Positions 8,089 to 17,321 of a DNA stretch of 64,000 bases are shown one piece after another; positions within the stretch are counted from its first letter, which is position 1; each line of letters begins with the position of its first letter. The position numbers and the translations under genes are program-made. Source of the stretch: Halobacillus litoralis (GTDB lineage: Bacteria; Bacillota; Bacilli; Bacillales; Halobacillaceae); contig NZ_JAIVAJ010000007.1 in NCBI RefSeq assembly GCF_020171725.1, forward strand, positions 124,001-188,000, read 5' to 3'. The notes beneath the pieces are model-generated. The model was not told the origin of the DNA. It did no database searches and saw nothing but the letters and a program-made list of their open reading frames with translations.

Positions 8089-10242
8089 CTAAGAATAGGT
8101 CTGCTTTTTGGTTAAATACTGTTCCATCTCCTCAGGGGGAAGCGGCTTACTGAAATAATACCCCTGATAATACGAACAATGATTTTCACGTAAGAACTGC
8201 AGCACTTCCTCGTTCTCCACCCCTTCTGCGACCACCTGGAGCTTGAACGCATCCGCCAGTTGAATCATGACCTTCACAATCTCAGAATCACTTGGATCAT
8301 GATCGACCCCTTTAATAAAGGCTTGATCGATCTTCAGATAATGGATCGGGAACTTCCGCAAGTAGCTCAAGGATGAATAGCCCGTTCCAAAATCATCGAT
8401 GGATAATGAAACGCCGAGGGCTTTCAAATCCTGCATGGTGCGGATACATTGGTCTGTATTCTGCATCACGCTGTTTTCCGTCACTTCAATTTCAAGGTAT
8501 TTCGGATCGAGTCCGGTTTCATCTAGCACCTTCTTCACCTTTTCAGCAAAATCCGTTTGTTGAATTTCGTTTGCCGACACGTTGACGGCAACCCGCTCCG
8601 GCGCATACCCTGCGTCGATCCACTGCTGATTCTGTCTGCATGCTTCCTGCAGCACCCACTCGTCGAGCTGGGTGATCAACCCCGTCTCTTCTGCCAATGG
8701 GATGAATTCTCCCGGGGAGATAAAGCCTTTCTCTGCGTGCTCCCACCTGACCAGCGCCTCCATTCCGCTTATGAACCCTGTTTCCACGTTCACTTTCGGT
8801 TGATAGTGAAGGCACAACTCATTGCGGCTGATCGCCTCCCGAAGGTTTCCTTCCATCGAAATTTGATAATCGTGATACTCATTCATATTCGGTGTATAGA
8901 ACAAGAAATTATGGCGGCCATTGCGTTTGCAGTACTGCATGGAAATGTTGGCACAGTTAATCAATTCATCGGCTGTTGAACAATCCACAGGGTAACGCGC
9001 CGTCCCAATTCGTGCTGTCATAAAGATTTCCTTTCCCATGATGTGAATCGGCTGCACGATCTTCTGCAAGATATAATGCCCCTGTCTCGTGAGCTCCTCG
9101 CTCGATTGATCATTCAACAAACAAACGATGAATTCATCGCCACCTAGTCTGTACACACGATCTCCATTTTCAATCACACTTTCAATTCTTTCACCCATTA
9201 ATTTGATTACTTGATCTCCTGCAATGTACCCCATGGCATCATTGATATATTTAAAGCGATCCAGATTACAAAACATAAGAGATACTTTGTCATACTTCTC
9301 CATCAAAACAGGCAGATCTTCCTGCAACTTGTTCCGGTTCGGCAGGTCCGTCAAGGGGTCATGGGACGCCATATGCTGGATTCGATGCTCCGCCTCCTGG
9401 TAGGAAGTGATTTCAATCGAACTTCCGATTACCTCGACGACGCGCTCTCCTTGGTGAATGGGGGACAACGTCGTATAAAAGTACCTGCCGTTATAGTTAT
9501 GTTTATAGGACAGTACCTCTCCCTGGAAGCCCCGTTCATATTTATTTTGATAGAATTGTGCTTTTGAATGTCCATAGAGGTCTTCGAGCGTCTGTCCCTG
9601 GACGACATCTGTCGTAAGCCCGATGTCTTCGGCCAGCTTTCCTTCAAAAAGGGTATACTGAAAGACACCTTTCTCTATTCTTTTCACTTTAAAGACAAGA
9701 TTGACAAGCGACTGGACCGTTCTGGAATAATCGCTGTGCGCCTTCTCCAGCTGCCTCGCTTCCCCCTGCTTCTGCCTTGTAATGTCCATACCGAACACGA
9801 TGTACGAGGGCTCATCTAACAGAGGGACAATGACCGTCCTCATCCAAAACGGCACATCTTCTTGACCAATGAAGCCCAGCTCCCCGTCAAACACCTCTTC
9901 CTGTTCCATCCAGTAATGATGAAAGACGTCATTATCTGCAGAAGAGCTTAGAAATTCATGAAAGGACTTACCTTCTATTTCACTATTTTCATAGTTCGCA
10001 AGCTCGGAAAAATAGTCGTCGCTGTACAAAATCGTACCATTCTTATCGATCAACATCACCGACAGGACATGGCTCAAAGAACGGAGGAGGTGCTGTTGAG
10101 TATGTATATAAGGAACGAGTAGCCTCCCCAGTTCGTCCACGAGCTGCCGTGAAGCATCGTCGAGATGACGACGCTTCAACGTATTGTATAGATCGAAAAT
10201 GGTATCCATATCAATTTTTGAGTGATTCATTAAATTTTTCAT
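8089..10242 (-). CDS. PAS-GGDEF-EAL cyclic-di-GMP protein
   Basis: Domain order is a short helical N-terminus, two PAS-like sensor domains (about 70-165 and 185-290), GGDEF (motif GGDEF near 367-371) and EAL (motif EAL near 495, DDFGTGYSS further on). Both catalytic signatures are intact, so the protein could make and degrade c-di-GMP; which activity dominates cannot be told. No membrane segment is evident, so it should be cytoplasmic. The ATG at 10242 follows GGGGAATCCT; the longer start at 10260 lacks a ribosome-binding site. It is the last gene of a minus-strand run and lies 59 bp after the SRAP gene. Confidence 0.92.
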   Translation of the reverse strand: MKNLMNHSKIDMDTIFDLYNTLKRRHLDDASRQLVDELGRLLVPYIHTQQHLLRSLSHVLSVMLIDKNGTILYSDDYFSELANYENSEIEGKSFHEFLSSSADNDVFHHYWMEQEEVFDGELGFIGQEDVPFWMRTVIVPLLDEPSYIVFGMDITRQKQGEARQLEKAHSDYSRTVQSLVNLVFKVKRIEKGVFQYTLFEGKLAEDIGLTTDVVQGQTLEDLYGHSKAQFYQNKYERGFQGEVLSYKHNYNGRYFYTTLSPIHQGERVVEVIGSSIEITSYQEAEHRIQHMASHDPLTDLPNRNKLQEDLPVLMEKYDKVSLMFCNLDRFKYINDAMGYIAGDQVIKLMGERIESVIENGDRVYRLGGDEFIVCLLNDQSSEELTRQGHYILQKIVQPIHIMGKEIFMTARIGTARYPVDCSTADELINCANISMQYCKRNGRHNFLFYTPNMNEYHDYQISMEGNLREAISRNELCLHYQPKVNVETGFISGMEALVRWEHAEKGFISPGEFIPLAEETGLITQLDEWVLQEACRQNQQWIDAGYAPERVAVNVSANEIQQTDFAEKVKKVLDETGLDPKYLEIEVTENSVMQNTDQCIRTMQDLKALGVSLSIDDFGTGYSSLSYLRKFPIHYLKIDQAFIKGVDHDPSDSEIVKVMIQLADAFKLQVVAEGVENEEVLQFLRENHCSYYQGYYFSKPLPPEEMEQYLTKKQTYS

Positions 10243-10301
10243 AGGATTCCCCGCATACAATTTTTTCTAAAAAGAGAGCCTCGTTTACGATTAGATTCTT
10301 C

Positions 10302-10967
10302 TCACGCCAGAGGTTCAATACAAGCAGCGCCTGTGTTTTTGGCAGAATTGACGTAAGAACTCACAGGATATGCATCGAAGTCTTCGATGGTCAGCTGTTC
10401 TACGAATTGATGGGCTTGTTCCCCACTCCATTTGACCGGTTCGATCCATTGATTCTGCTTATCCCTCGGCAGAATGACAGGCATACGGTGGTGGATGTCG
10501 TTCATGAACTCATTGGATTCTCTTGTCAGAATCGTACACGTAAAACGATCCTCTTCTTCGGTCTTCCAATGGTCCCACAGCCCTGCAAAGGCAAATACAT
10601 TCCGGTTCGCTAATGAAATTCTCATCGGCTGTTTGCCCTCATCCGTCTTCTTCCACTCATAGAAGCTGTCTGCCAGGATCAAGCATCTTCTTTGTGCCAT
10701 CAGCCTCTTGAAGCTCGGCTTCTCGTGGGCGGTTTCACTTCTTGCATTGATCATTTTGTATCCGATCTTCGGATCTTTCGCCCAGGAGGGAATCAGCCCC
10801 CAATCCATCTGTCCTGCTCGTTTTTCCGCCCCATTCTGAATGATGGTCCACACCTTCTGTCCTGGTGCAACATTAAAACGAGGCTCGATATCCTCAGAAA
10901 TGGTCTCAATTCCAAATTCTTTACGTATTTCGTGGTCGTCAACCGTCAGCGTAAACCTTCCACACAT
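10302..10967 (-). CDS. SOS response-associated peptidase (SRAP/YedK/HMCES family)
   Basis: The protein begins MCGRFTL, whose Cys2 becomes N-terminal after Met removal and forms a thiazolidine crosslink with abasic sites in single-stranded DNA in characterised family members. Other family signatures are ARSETAHEKPSF, CLILADSFYEW and HHRMPVIL (catalytic His). At 221 residues it is full length. It shields abasic sites at stalled forks. It is 21 bp downstream of the CAP-domain gene, so it may be co-transcribed, although the two have no obvious functional link. No LexA box was recognised. Confidence 0.93.
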   Translation of the reverse strand: MCGRFTLTVDDHEIRKEFGIETISEDIEPRFNVAPGQKVWTIIQNGAEKRAGQMDWGLIPSWAKDPKIGYKMINARSETAHEKPSFKRLMAQRRCLILADSFYEWKKTDEGKQPMRISLANRNVFAFAGLWDHWKTEEEDRFTCTILTRESNEFMNDIHHRMPVILPRDKQNQWIEPVKWSGEQAHQFVEQLTIEDFDAYPVSSYVNSAKNTGAACIEPLA

Positions 10968-10988
10968 GTTTATCGTCCCCTGTTCGGA

Positions 10989-12491
10989 TTAATTGACAAA
11001 GAAGTTCATTTTCACCCCTGTAGTCATCTGCTGTCCTGCATTACTCTGCATGGGATCGATCATGAGCTGATAACGTCCGTTCGTGTACCCGCTCTCTGGA
11101 GGATGCACGAGAAAGGTATGAGACTCACTTCCCTCTTCCACTTTCACATCCACCTTGGATCCATCTTCCCGAACAACATAAATAAAGCCCGGTGACTCCT
11201 TCATCGTATCATTGAATGTAATCGTCCATAGCTTATCCGGATCAACTTCTTTTATCCCAGCCATCTCGTCATAACTGCTTGAATCGACAGAGGCTGCGGC
11301 GGCTGTTTCTACCCGTTGAAAGGATTCGATTTGAAGAAGTCCCTCCTCCTCTCCAATGACTACTCTGTACTTCTGTGTTTCATTGAACCATGGGCTGTCG
11401 ATTTCCATTTGATAGGTTCCGGGTTCCAGTTTTTGATACGTATATTGCTGATTCCCTTGTTTCTCGAGCAGCGTCTTTCCGGATTGACGAAGTGAAATGA
11501 GCGCATTCGGATCTTGCCCCGATGCCCATTCGGTTTTCAAAAACGTCGTTTGTCGCTCATCCTTCAAATACATATGCTCAAGCATCAATTGTCCAGCTGT
11601 CGAAAACTCCCAGGATTTTGAGACATCATTTCTAGTACCATCGGCATGTTTGACCTCTGCCTTTATCTCTACACGATAATTTTGTCCAGGTTGCAGCTTC
11701 TTTTTTGGAATAAGAAACAGATGACGGTCTCCATGGTCTTCTATCGATGGGGTCACGTTATAGGTTTCTACCTGTTCCCCTTCTTCATCCAGTAACTCAG
11801 CGGACTCTACGATCAACTCATCGTTCGGAAATCCGAAGTGTCGATAGCTGATCGGATATCCGGTCCATATCCTGTTTTCATCGAAGAAGCGGAGAGGATT
11901 CGGTGATTCATTCGCAAACCACGAAACCTTCACCTGTTCTTGATCCGGGGCTGGGTAAACGACAGTACGGGGTTCCTGCAAGACCCCTTCTCCTCCGTAG
12001 TTGGCGACGAAATCCCCTGAAGCATTCTGAGCTGTTCCTATGAATTGAAACCTTGGATCGAGCAGGCTCAGCCTGTGATATGGGGCATCGAATAAGTGAT
12101 TGATCGAGGTAAGCGCACTCTCTTCGTGGTACGTAATCCCTTCACCGACAACCCCTGTATAGTCCACATGATCGGCGCGGTGCTTCATACTGTACCCCGT
12201 AAAAAATTCACTTTCCGTCTGCTGTTCAAAATGACCGTCATCCGGGTATTGCTCCAAGTAACCGGCATGGTTCTCAGCCATTTTCTTTAAAGAATCATGG
12301 GACCTGAAGAGGGGAAGTCCAAGCTGTTCCCGGTACACATTGACCCGCTCCAATGAGTGCTGCTGAAGTGTTTCTGTTTGATCTGAGGGTAAATTGCTGA
12401 GGTGTTGACTTCCTTCCGCTCCTGCCTCGATTGAAGGTGACAACAATGAAGCCACTATAAGTAAGAAAGGTAAGACGAATACTCGCATCAT
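10989..12491 (-). CDS. Secreted CAP-domain (SCP/PR-1-like) protein with C-terminal beta domains
   Basis: A signal peptide (MMRVFVLPFLLIVASLLSP, cleavage near residue 25) precedes a CAP domain over about residues 40-170, with a family-type His in the ENHAGYL segment and a PYHRLSLLDPRF segment. The following 300 residues look like beta-sandwich repeats (PKKKLQPGQNYRVEI; TITFNDTMKES). CAP proteins are extracellular and of varied function; spore-former members occur in coat and wall. AGGAGG lies 8 nt before the ATG at 12491; the in-frame ATG at 12500 touches the ribosome-binding site. At 500 residues it is longer than the Bacillus YkwD/YlbC types. Confidence 0.75.
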   Translation of the reverse strand: MMRVFVLPFLLIVASLLSPSIEAGAEGSQHLSNLPSDQTETLQQHSLERVNVYREQLGLPLFRSHDSLKKMAENHAGYLEQYPDDGHFEQQTESEFFTGYSMKHRADHVDYTGVVGEGITYHEESALTSINHLFDAPYHRLSLLDPRFQFIGTAQNASGDFVANYGGEGVLQEPRTVVYPAPDQEQVKVSWFANESPNPLRFFDENRIWTGYPISYRHFGFPNDELIVESAELLDEEGEQVETYNVTPSIEDHGDRHLFLIPKKKLQPGQNYRVEIKAEVKHADGTRNDVSKSWEFSTAGQLMLEHMYLKDERQTTFLKTEWASGQDPNALISLRQSGKTLLEKQGNQQYTYQKLEPGTYQMEIDSPWFNETQKYRVVIGEEEGLLQIESFQRVETAAAASVDSSSYDEMAGIKEVDPDKLWTITFNDTMKESPGFIYVVREDGSKVDVKVEEGSESHTFLVHPPESGYTNGRYQLMIDPMQSNAGQQMTTGVKMNFFVN

Positions 12492-12574
12492 GGTGCTCAT
12501 CCTCCTGTCTATATCTCTTTCTATCCACCATACTAGTAAACGCTTTCTGTTATGATAGGATGATACTTGCGTAC

Positions 12575-12613
12575 AAAAAAAGGTACTTAAGGAACATTAT
12601 CCTTAAAGCACCT
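12575..12613 (-). terminator. Terminator of the ykgJ-to-DUF1992 gene run
   Basis: On the minus strand AGGTGCTTTAAGG pairs imperfectly with CCTTAAGTACCT and is followed by six to seven T. Confidence 0.75.
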
Positions 12614-12631
12614 CATTTAAACGTATTCGAT

Positions 12632-13003
12632 TCAGAAGCCGAGCTTGCGATTCACTTTCCCCTCGTACTGCCTGAACGCATTGGACTGTGAGATGTTGCG
12701 CTTCTCCATCAACACATCGAAACGAATCCTCTTCTCAGACAGTTGCTTCACATAAGGCTGTCTTTCTTCTGGATCTTTGATCGTGTGAAGAAGCTCCTCT
12801 ATTTCAACAATCTCTTTTTGGAGCCGCATTTCTTCCGGAAGCATGTTGGCGTTTTTCAAAATTCGATAGCTGTTACGAAGCTCAGCCGGGACATGGGCGA
12901 ATTCATCCTCAGGCAGGGGCTTTCCCTTGCCCGGCAGGTTATCGAAATCTCCATTCTTCATCGATTGCTTAATCTTCTCTTCGATCAGATGTTCAAAGCC
13001 CAT
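12632..13003 (-). CDS. DnaJ-family-domain (DUF1992) protein
   Basis: This 123-residue protein has the DUF1992 signature FDNLPGKGKPLP in the first third and AELRNSYRILKNANMLPEE in the middle, a domain also found in mitochondrial DNAJC28. It is helical and cytoplasmic, lacks a J-domain HPD motif, and its function is not known. The ATG at 13003 follows GGGGATG. It is the last of four closely packed minus-strand genes. Confidence 0.8.
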   Translation of the reverse strand: MGFEHLIEEKIKQSMKNGDFDNLPGKGKPLPEDEFAHVPAELRNSYRILKNANMLPEEMRLQKEIVEIEELLHTIKDPEERQPYVKQLSEKRIRFDVLMEKRNISQSNAFRQYEGKVNRKLGF

Positions 13004-13015
13004 ACACTCATCCCC

Positions 13016-13468
13016 TTATGATCGGTTTTGATACTGTGCCATGGCGTTCAAAGCTTGCGACTCTACAGGCTGATGAATCATTTCGATCTTTCGGTCCTGC
13101 TTGTCCTTCGACAGTTCCTTATACACGTCTCCAGATAACCCTAATCCAACTTCGGCCGCGTCTTCCACAGACTGAGCATAATACACGGTCTGGATGCCGG
13201 AGAAATACATCGCCGTCATGCACATCGGGCAAGGTTCACCACTTGCATACATCACACAATCACTCAAATCGGTCGTTCCCCACTCTTCTTGCAATTTCCT
13301 TAGAACAGCGATCTCAGCATGACCGGTAACATCAGACTTTTTATGGAGCGTGTTGACCCCTTCTGCTACCACAGCACCGTTTTTCATCAGAACAGCACCG
13401 AATGGGTGTCCGCCTTCTTTGACATTTCGAACAGCCAGCTGTAAAGCTCTTTCTAACCCATCATGCAT
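13016..13468 (-). CDS. Nucleoside/guanine deaminase (CDA superfamily)
   Basis: Zinc-binding motifs of the cytidine-deaminase fold are clear: HAE (His about 52, catalytic Glu) and PCPMC. At 150 residues and with the GGHPFGAVLMKNGAVVAEG opening, it resembles B. subtilis GuaD guanine deaminase more than TadA, but the substrate is uncertain. It would hydrolyse an exocyclic amino group of a free purine or nucleoside in salvage. It lies 12 bp upstream of the DUF1992 gene and 7 bp after the MOSC gene, so it is part of the same operon. Confidence 0.8.
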   Translation of the reverse strand: MHDGLERALQLAVRNVKEGGHPFGAVLMKNGAVVAEGVNTLHKKSDVTGHAEIAVLRKLQEEWGTTDLSDCVMYASGEPCPMCMTAMYFSGIQTVYYAQSVEDAAEVGLGLSGDVYKELSKDKQDRKIEMIHQPVESQALNAMAQYQNRS

Positions 13469-13475
13469 GACAGGA

Positions 13476-14117
13476 TCACGTCTCCAATCTTTTTTGTAAT
13501 GTCCCCCTCAGACCATCCGCTACTGCGTCGACTTCAAGGATACGCCTCAACTTTTCATGATTTTTGCGGTCATGATAAAGGACCTCATTAACTTCGGCAA
13601 CCGGAACCTCTGCAGGGTGCCGCTCCACCAGACTCATCATATCGCCGGGTGTCACACTCCCCTCCTGCAGGACCCGCAAATAAAATCCGGTAAACCCTTC
13701 CTTGGTCACTCGTGCAGGGAAATCGTCAATGCCGTGTGTTCTTGCGATAATGTAACAAGGCTTTCTCGGCTCTGATATTTGCAGCAAAGCATCCCCAAGC
13801 TGAAAAATATCGCCTACGCACACATCGCGCTCATCAATGCCTTCGACCGTTATATTTTCACCGAATGCGGGAAATGCAAAAGACTTGTTATACGTTTCTT
13901 CCCAATGGCGATAGTGCTGGGCCGGGTATAAGCAGACCGCTTTATCACGTCCACCATGATTTTTCTTATCCGCCTGTTCATCCCCTTCGAAATTCAAATA
14001 CGTCAAAAACGTCGTTTCGTTTACAGGCGTCTTTCGATAGGCACTCTTCAAGTCCCCTTTTTCCGTTGCATACACTTCAGGCCGGCCGACGTTCAACGAC
14101 AGCAGCTTATACTTCAT
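13476..14117 (-). CDS. MOSC-domain protein (YiiM/YflK type)
   Basis: A MOSC domain covers most of the protein: NHGGRDKAVCLYP with its Gly-Gly-Arg, FGENITVEG, and EPRKPCYIIA with the conserved Cys. The family binds sulfur carried by the molybdenum cofactor; YiiM-like members reduce N-hydroxylated bases such as 6-hydroxylaminopurine. The ATG at 14117 follows GAGGGG; the open frame extends upstream to 14180 but that part overlaps the preceding gene. The start overlaps the YkgJ-like gene by 11 bp, suggesting translational coupling. Confidence 0.85.
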   Translation of the reverse strand: MKYKLLSLNVGRPEVYATEKGDLKSAYRKTPVNETTFLTYLNFEGDEQADKKNHGGRDKAVCLYPAQHYRHWEETYNKSFAFPAFGENITVEGIDERDVCVGDIFQLGDALLQISEPRKPCYIIARTHGIDDFPARVTKEGFTGFYLRVLQEGSVTPGDMMSLVERHPAEVPVAEVNEVLYHDRKNHEKLRRILEVDAVADGLRGTLQKRLET

Positions 14118-14853
14118 GTAAGGTCCCCTCTCTCCACTTGGCAATCCATGCAGGAAGATAATCATAGCTCCAGGCATCACTCGGATAGTCTACAAACACG
14201 TCTTCTCCATTCTCATACAGGACTTGTATCAATTCATTGATCGCTCCGAAATAAAAGGTGTATAGGAATTCATAGCTGAACGGTTCTTTCGGCATATGCT
14301 GCTCGGCGCATACGGTCGGATTGCTGTAATTCAAGTACGTACGGCAAGGAATCGGGCGCACTTCATACGCCATACAGAGCTGTGTTTCAGGGTTGAGCAT
14401 CGGGCAAGGGAGATTCAGACGTTTATAGGCGAGCTTCGTTTCGGAATCTTCCGGATCCATTTGAAGGGCTTCTGACAGCTTTGTCTTATTCTGTTCAAAA
14501 TAATTCTCCCAATGTGCAAAGATCTCCTGCTTTCTGTGCTCATCAAAATGCTCAATCGAACGGAACATCATCTTGGCTTCCATTCGGCTCAACACAATCG
14601 GGAAATAACAGCAGAATGCACATCCCATAAAACAGTTCGGCTTCATGTCGACGAAAGACTCCATCCGGCCTATTTCATGGTCCACTTCATCCAAAAGACG
14701 CTGAAACCCCCGAAGAACCACATCTTCCGTAGGATCTTCACTTTCAAGCAGATCATCGACGACCGCATCAAAAACGCCTGGATCGATGTCATACTGCTCA
14801 TTTATCTTTTCACATTTATCTATGATTTCTTGGTGATTCAAAAATGTCTTCAC
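14107..14853 (-). CDS. YkgJ-family cysteine-cluster protein
   Basis: The Cys cluster CFMGCAFCC (about residues 73-81) with later CPML, LCMAYEVRPIPC and CAEQ forms the YkgJ/UPF0153 signature, believed to bind zinc or an Fe-S centre. The 248-residue protein has no membrane segment and no proven activity. The start is GTG at 14853 with AAGGAG 9 nt upstream. First gene of a four-gene run (YkgJ, MOSC, deaminase, DUF1992). The mix of a metal cluster protein with MOSC hints at redox or base-analogue detoxification, which is inference only. Confidence 0.8.
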   Translation of the reverse strand: MKTFLNHQEIIDKCEKINEQYDIDPGVFDAVVDDLLESEDPTEDVVLRGFQRLLDEVDHEIGRMESFVDMKPNCFMGCAFCCYFPIVLSRMEAKMMFRSIEHFDEHRKQEIFAHWENYFEQNKTKLSEALQMDPEDSETKLAYKRLNLPCPMLNPETQLCMAYEVRPIPCRTYLNYSNPTVCAEQHMPKEPFSYEFLYTFYFGAINELIQVLYENGEDVFVDYPSDAWSYDYLPAWIAKWREGTLHEV

Positions 14854-15018
14854 AAGGAAAAACTCCTTATCTTATCATATTGTCTTACGATCAAACCTGT
14901 CGGAACACCACAGGGGAAAACTGGATGGCTGACCGCATTTTATTGTTACCTATCATTATACATATCCTTAGGTCTTGTTTCATAATCTGTGGAGTAACCA
15001 CCAATTTCCTATTGTGAA

Positions 15019-15042
15019 ACCCCCAGAAACCTTCTATCATAA
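15019..15042 (+). promoter_or_regulatory. Possible sigma-I type promoter of mreBH (-35 ACCCCC)
   Basis: ACCCCC at 15019-15024 equals the -35 element described for sigma-I promoters, and mreBH is a known sigma-I target in B. subtilis. The expected CGAA -10 is only weakly represented (CATAA near 15038-15042). The match in position and gene makes it worth noting despite the poor -10. Confidence 0.35.
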
Positions 15043-15086
15043 GAGAAGTCTTATAAGAGAATCTAGCATCTATGGAGGTACGTCTC

Positions 15087-16094
15087 ATGTTTTCTAGTGC
15101 AGAAATTGGTATCGATCTCGGTACTGCCAATATATTGATATATTCTAAGTCTAAAGGAATTCTACTTAACGAACCATCCGTCGTCGCTTACAACACCGAA
15201 ACCAAAAACGTTGTAGCCGTCGGAAAAGAAGCGAAAGAAATGGTCGGGAAGACTCCTCGTAACGTCATTCCTGTGCGCCCACTTAGGGACGGAGTCATTG
15301 CCGACTATGATATGACAGCTCAAATGTTAAAAGAGCTGATGAAAAAAGTGTCCAAGAAATCCGGCATTTCCATGCGTAAGCCGAATGTCGTCGTATGTAT
15401 CCCATCTGGTGCCACATCCGTCGAGCAGCGTGCCATACGCAATGCCGTGAAAAGTTACGGTGCTAAAGATGTCCAACTTATTGAAGAGCCGATTGCCGCA
15501 GCGATCGGTGCAGACCTGCCTGTGGATGAACCGATTGCGAATGTCATTGTAGACATCGGAGGCGGTACAAGCGAGGTCGCGATCATCTCATTCGGCGGTG
15601 TCGTTTCGTGCAAGTCCATCCGCGCCGGTGGTGATGTCATGGATGAAGAAATCATCAAATACGTCCGCAAAGAGTACAACGTATTGATTGGTGAACGAAC
15701 CTCCGAACAAATCAAGATGGAGATTGGTTACGCGCTGATTGATCATCCTGAGGAAAAAATGGAAGTACGAGGCCGTGATATGGTGAACGGTCTTCCGAAA
15801 ACGATTGAACTTTCATCAAAAGAAATTCAGTCGGCTCTACGTGAATCGCTTGAACAACTTCTAGAGACGATTCGCGCAACGCTTGAGGAATGCCCTCCAG
15901 AACTAAGTGGGGATATTGTAGATCGAGGTGTCATCTTAACGGGTGGCGGATCACTCCTTAAAGGGATGCAGGACTGGCTTTCAGAAGAGATCTTCGTTCC
16001 GGTCCACATGGCGCCGAACCCTTTGGAATCGGTCGCAATCGGAACAGGACGCTCCCTGTCGATGATGAAGAAACTGCAGAAAGCAACGAAATAA
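15087..16094 (+). CDS. mreBH: Rod-shape-determining protein MreBH
   Basis: This actin-like ATPase of 335 residues has the nucleotide-binding motifs [11 protein letters not shown] (residues 6-16), [11 protein letters not shown] and [11 protein letters not shown]. The N-terminus [12 protein letters not shown] and the length agree with B. subtilis MreBH rather than MreB or Mbl. MreBH polymerises at the membrane and guides cell-wall synthesis; in B. subtilis it works with the LytE hydrolase under heat or low-Mg stress. The ATG at 15087 follows GGAGGT by 7 nt; an earlier in-frame ATG at 15072 overlaps that site. It stands alone, away from any mreCD genes. Confidence 0.93.
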   Translation: MFSSAEIGIDLGTANILIYSKSKGILLNEPSVVAYNTETKNVVAVGKEAKEMVGKTPRNVIPVRPLRDGVIADYDMTAQMLKELMKKVSKKSGISMRKPNVVVCIPSGATSVEQRAIRNAVKSYGAKDVQLIEEPIAAAIGADLPVDEPIANVIVDIGGGTSEVAIISFGGVVSCKSIRAGGDVMDEEIIKYVRKEYNVLIGERTSEQIKMEIGYALIDHPEEKMEVRGRDMVNGLPKTIELSSKEIQSALRESLEQLLETIRATLEECPPELSGDIVDRGVILTGGGSLLKGMQDWLSEEIFVPVHMAPNPLESVAIGTGRSLSMMKKLQKATK

Positions 16095-16108
16095 GACGTT
16101 TTAACATA

Positions 16109-16147
16109 AAACAAACGATGCCTACGCACGTAAGGCATCGTTTGTTT
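16109..16147. terminator. Bidirectional terminator between mreBH and the DMT gene
   Basis: A long stem ACAAACGATGCCT/AGGCATCGTTTGT is followed by T6 on the plus strand and A-rich sequence opposite. The last codons of the converging DMT gene lie inside the stem. Confidence 0.88.
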
Positions 16148-16607
16148 TTTCTTTGCTCTTTTTCAGAAGGCTTATCCTTCCTCCTAGTTTGAATACAAGC
16201 ACTCCGATAATGAGAAGCCCGAGTCCCAGACCTTTCTGAGCGGTAAAAGTCATTTCTTCAAACCCGAACAGTCCGAATGTGTTGACGATCGATGCCATGG
16301 CGAGCTGAGACACCATCACGATACTGACAGCATACGCAGGACCGAGCTCCTGCATACCGCGCATCAACCCGAAGACGATCCCCACGCCGAACACGCCTCC
16401 GAGCAGGTAAATCGGATTCACGCCTGATAAATCGAAGAGGTTCCCCCCGTCCATGATGAAAAATACCGGAATGGACACAAACAAGCCGATTCCAAGTACG
16501 ATTGTCGTCGTCGCCCAGGACCCGCCCTTTTCACTGATGCGTGTGTTAAAGACGTTCTGCATACTGATCAACACACCTGCAATGACAGAAAGTATAATGC
16601 CAAACAT
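16122..16607 (-). CDS. DMT-family half transporter (DUF606/YdcZ)
   Basis: This 161-residue protein has five hydrophobic segments and the DUF606 features ISMQNVFNTRIS near the N-terminus and PIYLLGGVFGVGIV in the middle. DUF606 proteins are five-helix members of the drug/metabolite transporter superfamily that act as pairs. A second one is encoded at 17322-17747 with a Crp/Fnr regulator between them, so the two probably form a heterodimer. The substrate is unknown. Confidence 0.82.
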   Translation of the reverse strand: MFGIILSVIAGVLISMQNVFNTRISEKGGSWATTTIVLGIGLFVSIPVFFIMDGGNLFDLSGVNPIYLLGGVFGVGIVFGLMRGMQELGPAYAVSIVMVSQLAMASIVNTFGLFGFEEMTFTAQKGLGLGLLIIGVLVFKLGGRISLLKKSKEKTNDALRA

Positions 16608-16619
16608 CCTGATCCCTCC

Positions 16620-17309
16620 TTATTCGTAGATGTTTCCTTTCGCTTTTTCCCTCAATAAATCTAAGTCCTTAATCCGTATCGAGCCTCGTTTTCGCTCAAT
16701 GATCCCCTGTTCGTGAAAGTTGAGAAGAATACGATTCAGGTGTCGATAGCTCGTTCCCATGACATCAGCGAACTCCTGCAAATTCGACGTCCTCATCTCT
16801 TCATGGAACATCGACCCTTTTCCATCTTCTGAGATGGACAATAAGTAACTCGCAAGCCTGACATCCACCGGGTACAACATATTCAGCGTGGAAGCATGGG
16901 ATTCTGTATAAAACTTGTGGCTGATCACCTCAAGCAGGTAATGTAGGAAGCGGGTATTCTCCTGCTCAAACATGCGGAGATCCTGGAAAGAGATGCCGAC
17001 CATATACCCGTCCGTGACCGCTTCTACCGTATGGAACACCTCTGTCCCCTGGATGTACTCGACATCGCCTATGATCGCCATCGGTGTTTTGAACCGCAGA
17101 ATCAGTCCCTTTCCCTCTTGAGATACGGTATGGATTTTAATTTTTCCGCTTAACAGAAAATACATATGCTCGAGGGAATCGCCTTTCACGCAGAGAATGT
17201 CCCCTTTTTTCACTTCAAAATATTTCATTCGCTCGATTGTGGCCTGAGTGAACACGCGCTCAAGCCCGTAATCCTCTATCTTGACTTTGCTTTCTTTGAT
17301 TTCCTTCAT
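16620..17309 (-). CDS. Crp/Fnr-family transcriptional regulator
   Basis: The N-terminal cyclic-nucleotide-binding-like beta barrel (about 30-130, with LSGKIKIHTVSQEGKGL) is followed by a Crp-type winged helix (TSNLQEFADVMGTSYRHLNRIL, about 175-197). The effector pocket lacks a clear RxS cAMP signature and there is no Cys set for an Fe-S centre, so the signal is unknown. It resembles the YeiL-like branch. Gaps of 12 bp on either side place it in one operon with both DMT half transporters, which it probably controls. Confidence 0.85.
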   Translation of the reverse strand: MKEIKESKVKIEDYGLERVFTQATIERMKYFEVKKGDILCVKGDSLEHMYFLLSGKIKIHTVSQEGKGLILRFKTPMAIIGDVEYIQGTEVFHTVEAVTDGYMVGISFQDLRMFEQENTRFLHYLLEVISHKFYTESHASTLNMLYPVDVRLASYLLSISEDGKGSMFHEEMRTSNLQEFADVMGTSYRHLNRILLNFHEQGIIERKRGSIRIKDLDLLREKAKGNIYE

Positions 17310-17321
17310 CTGTATCCTTCC

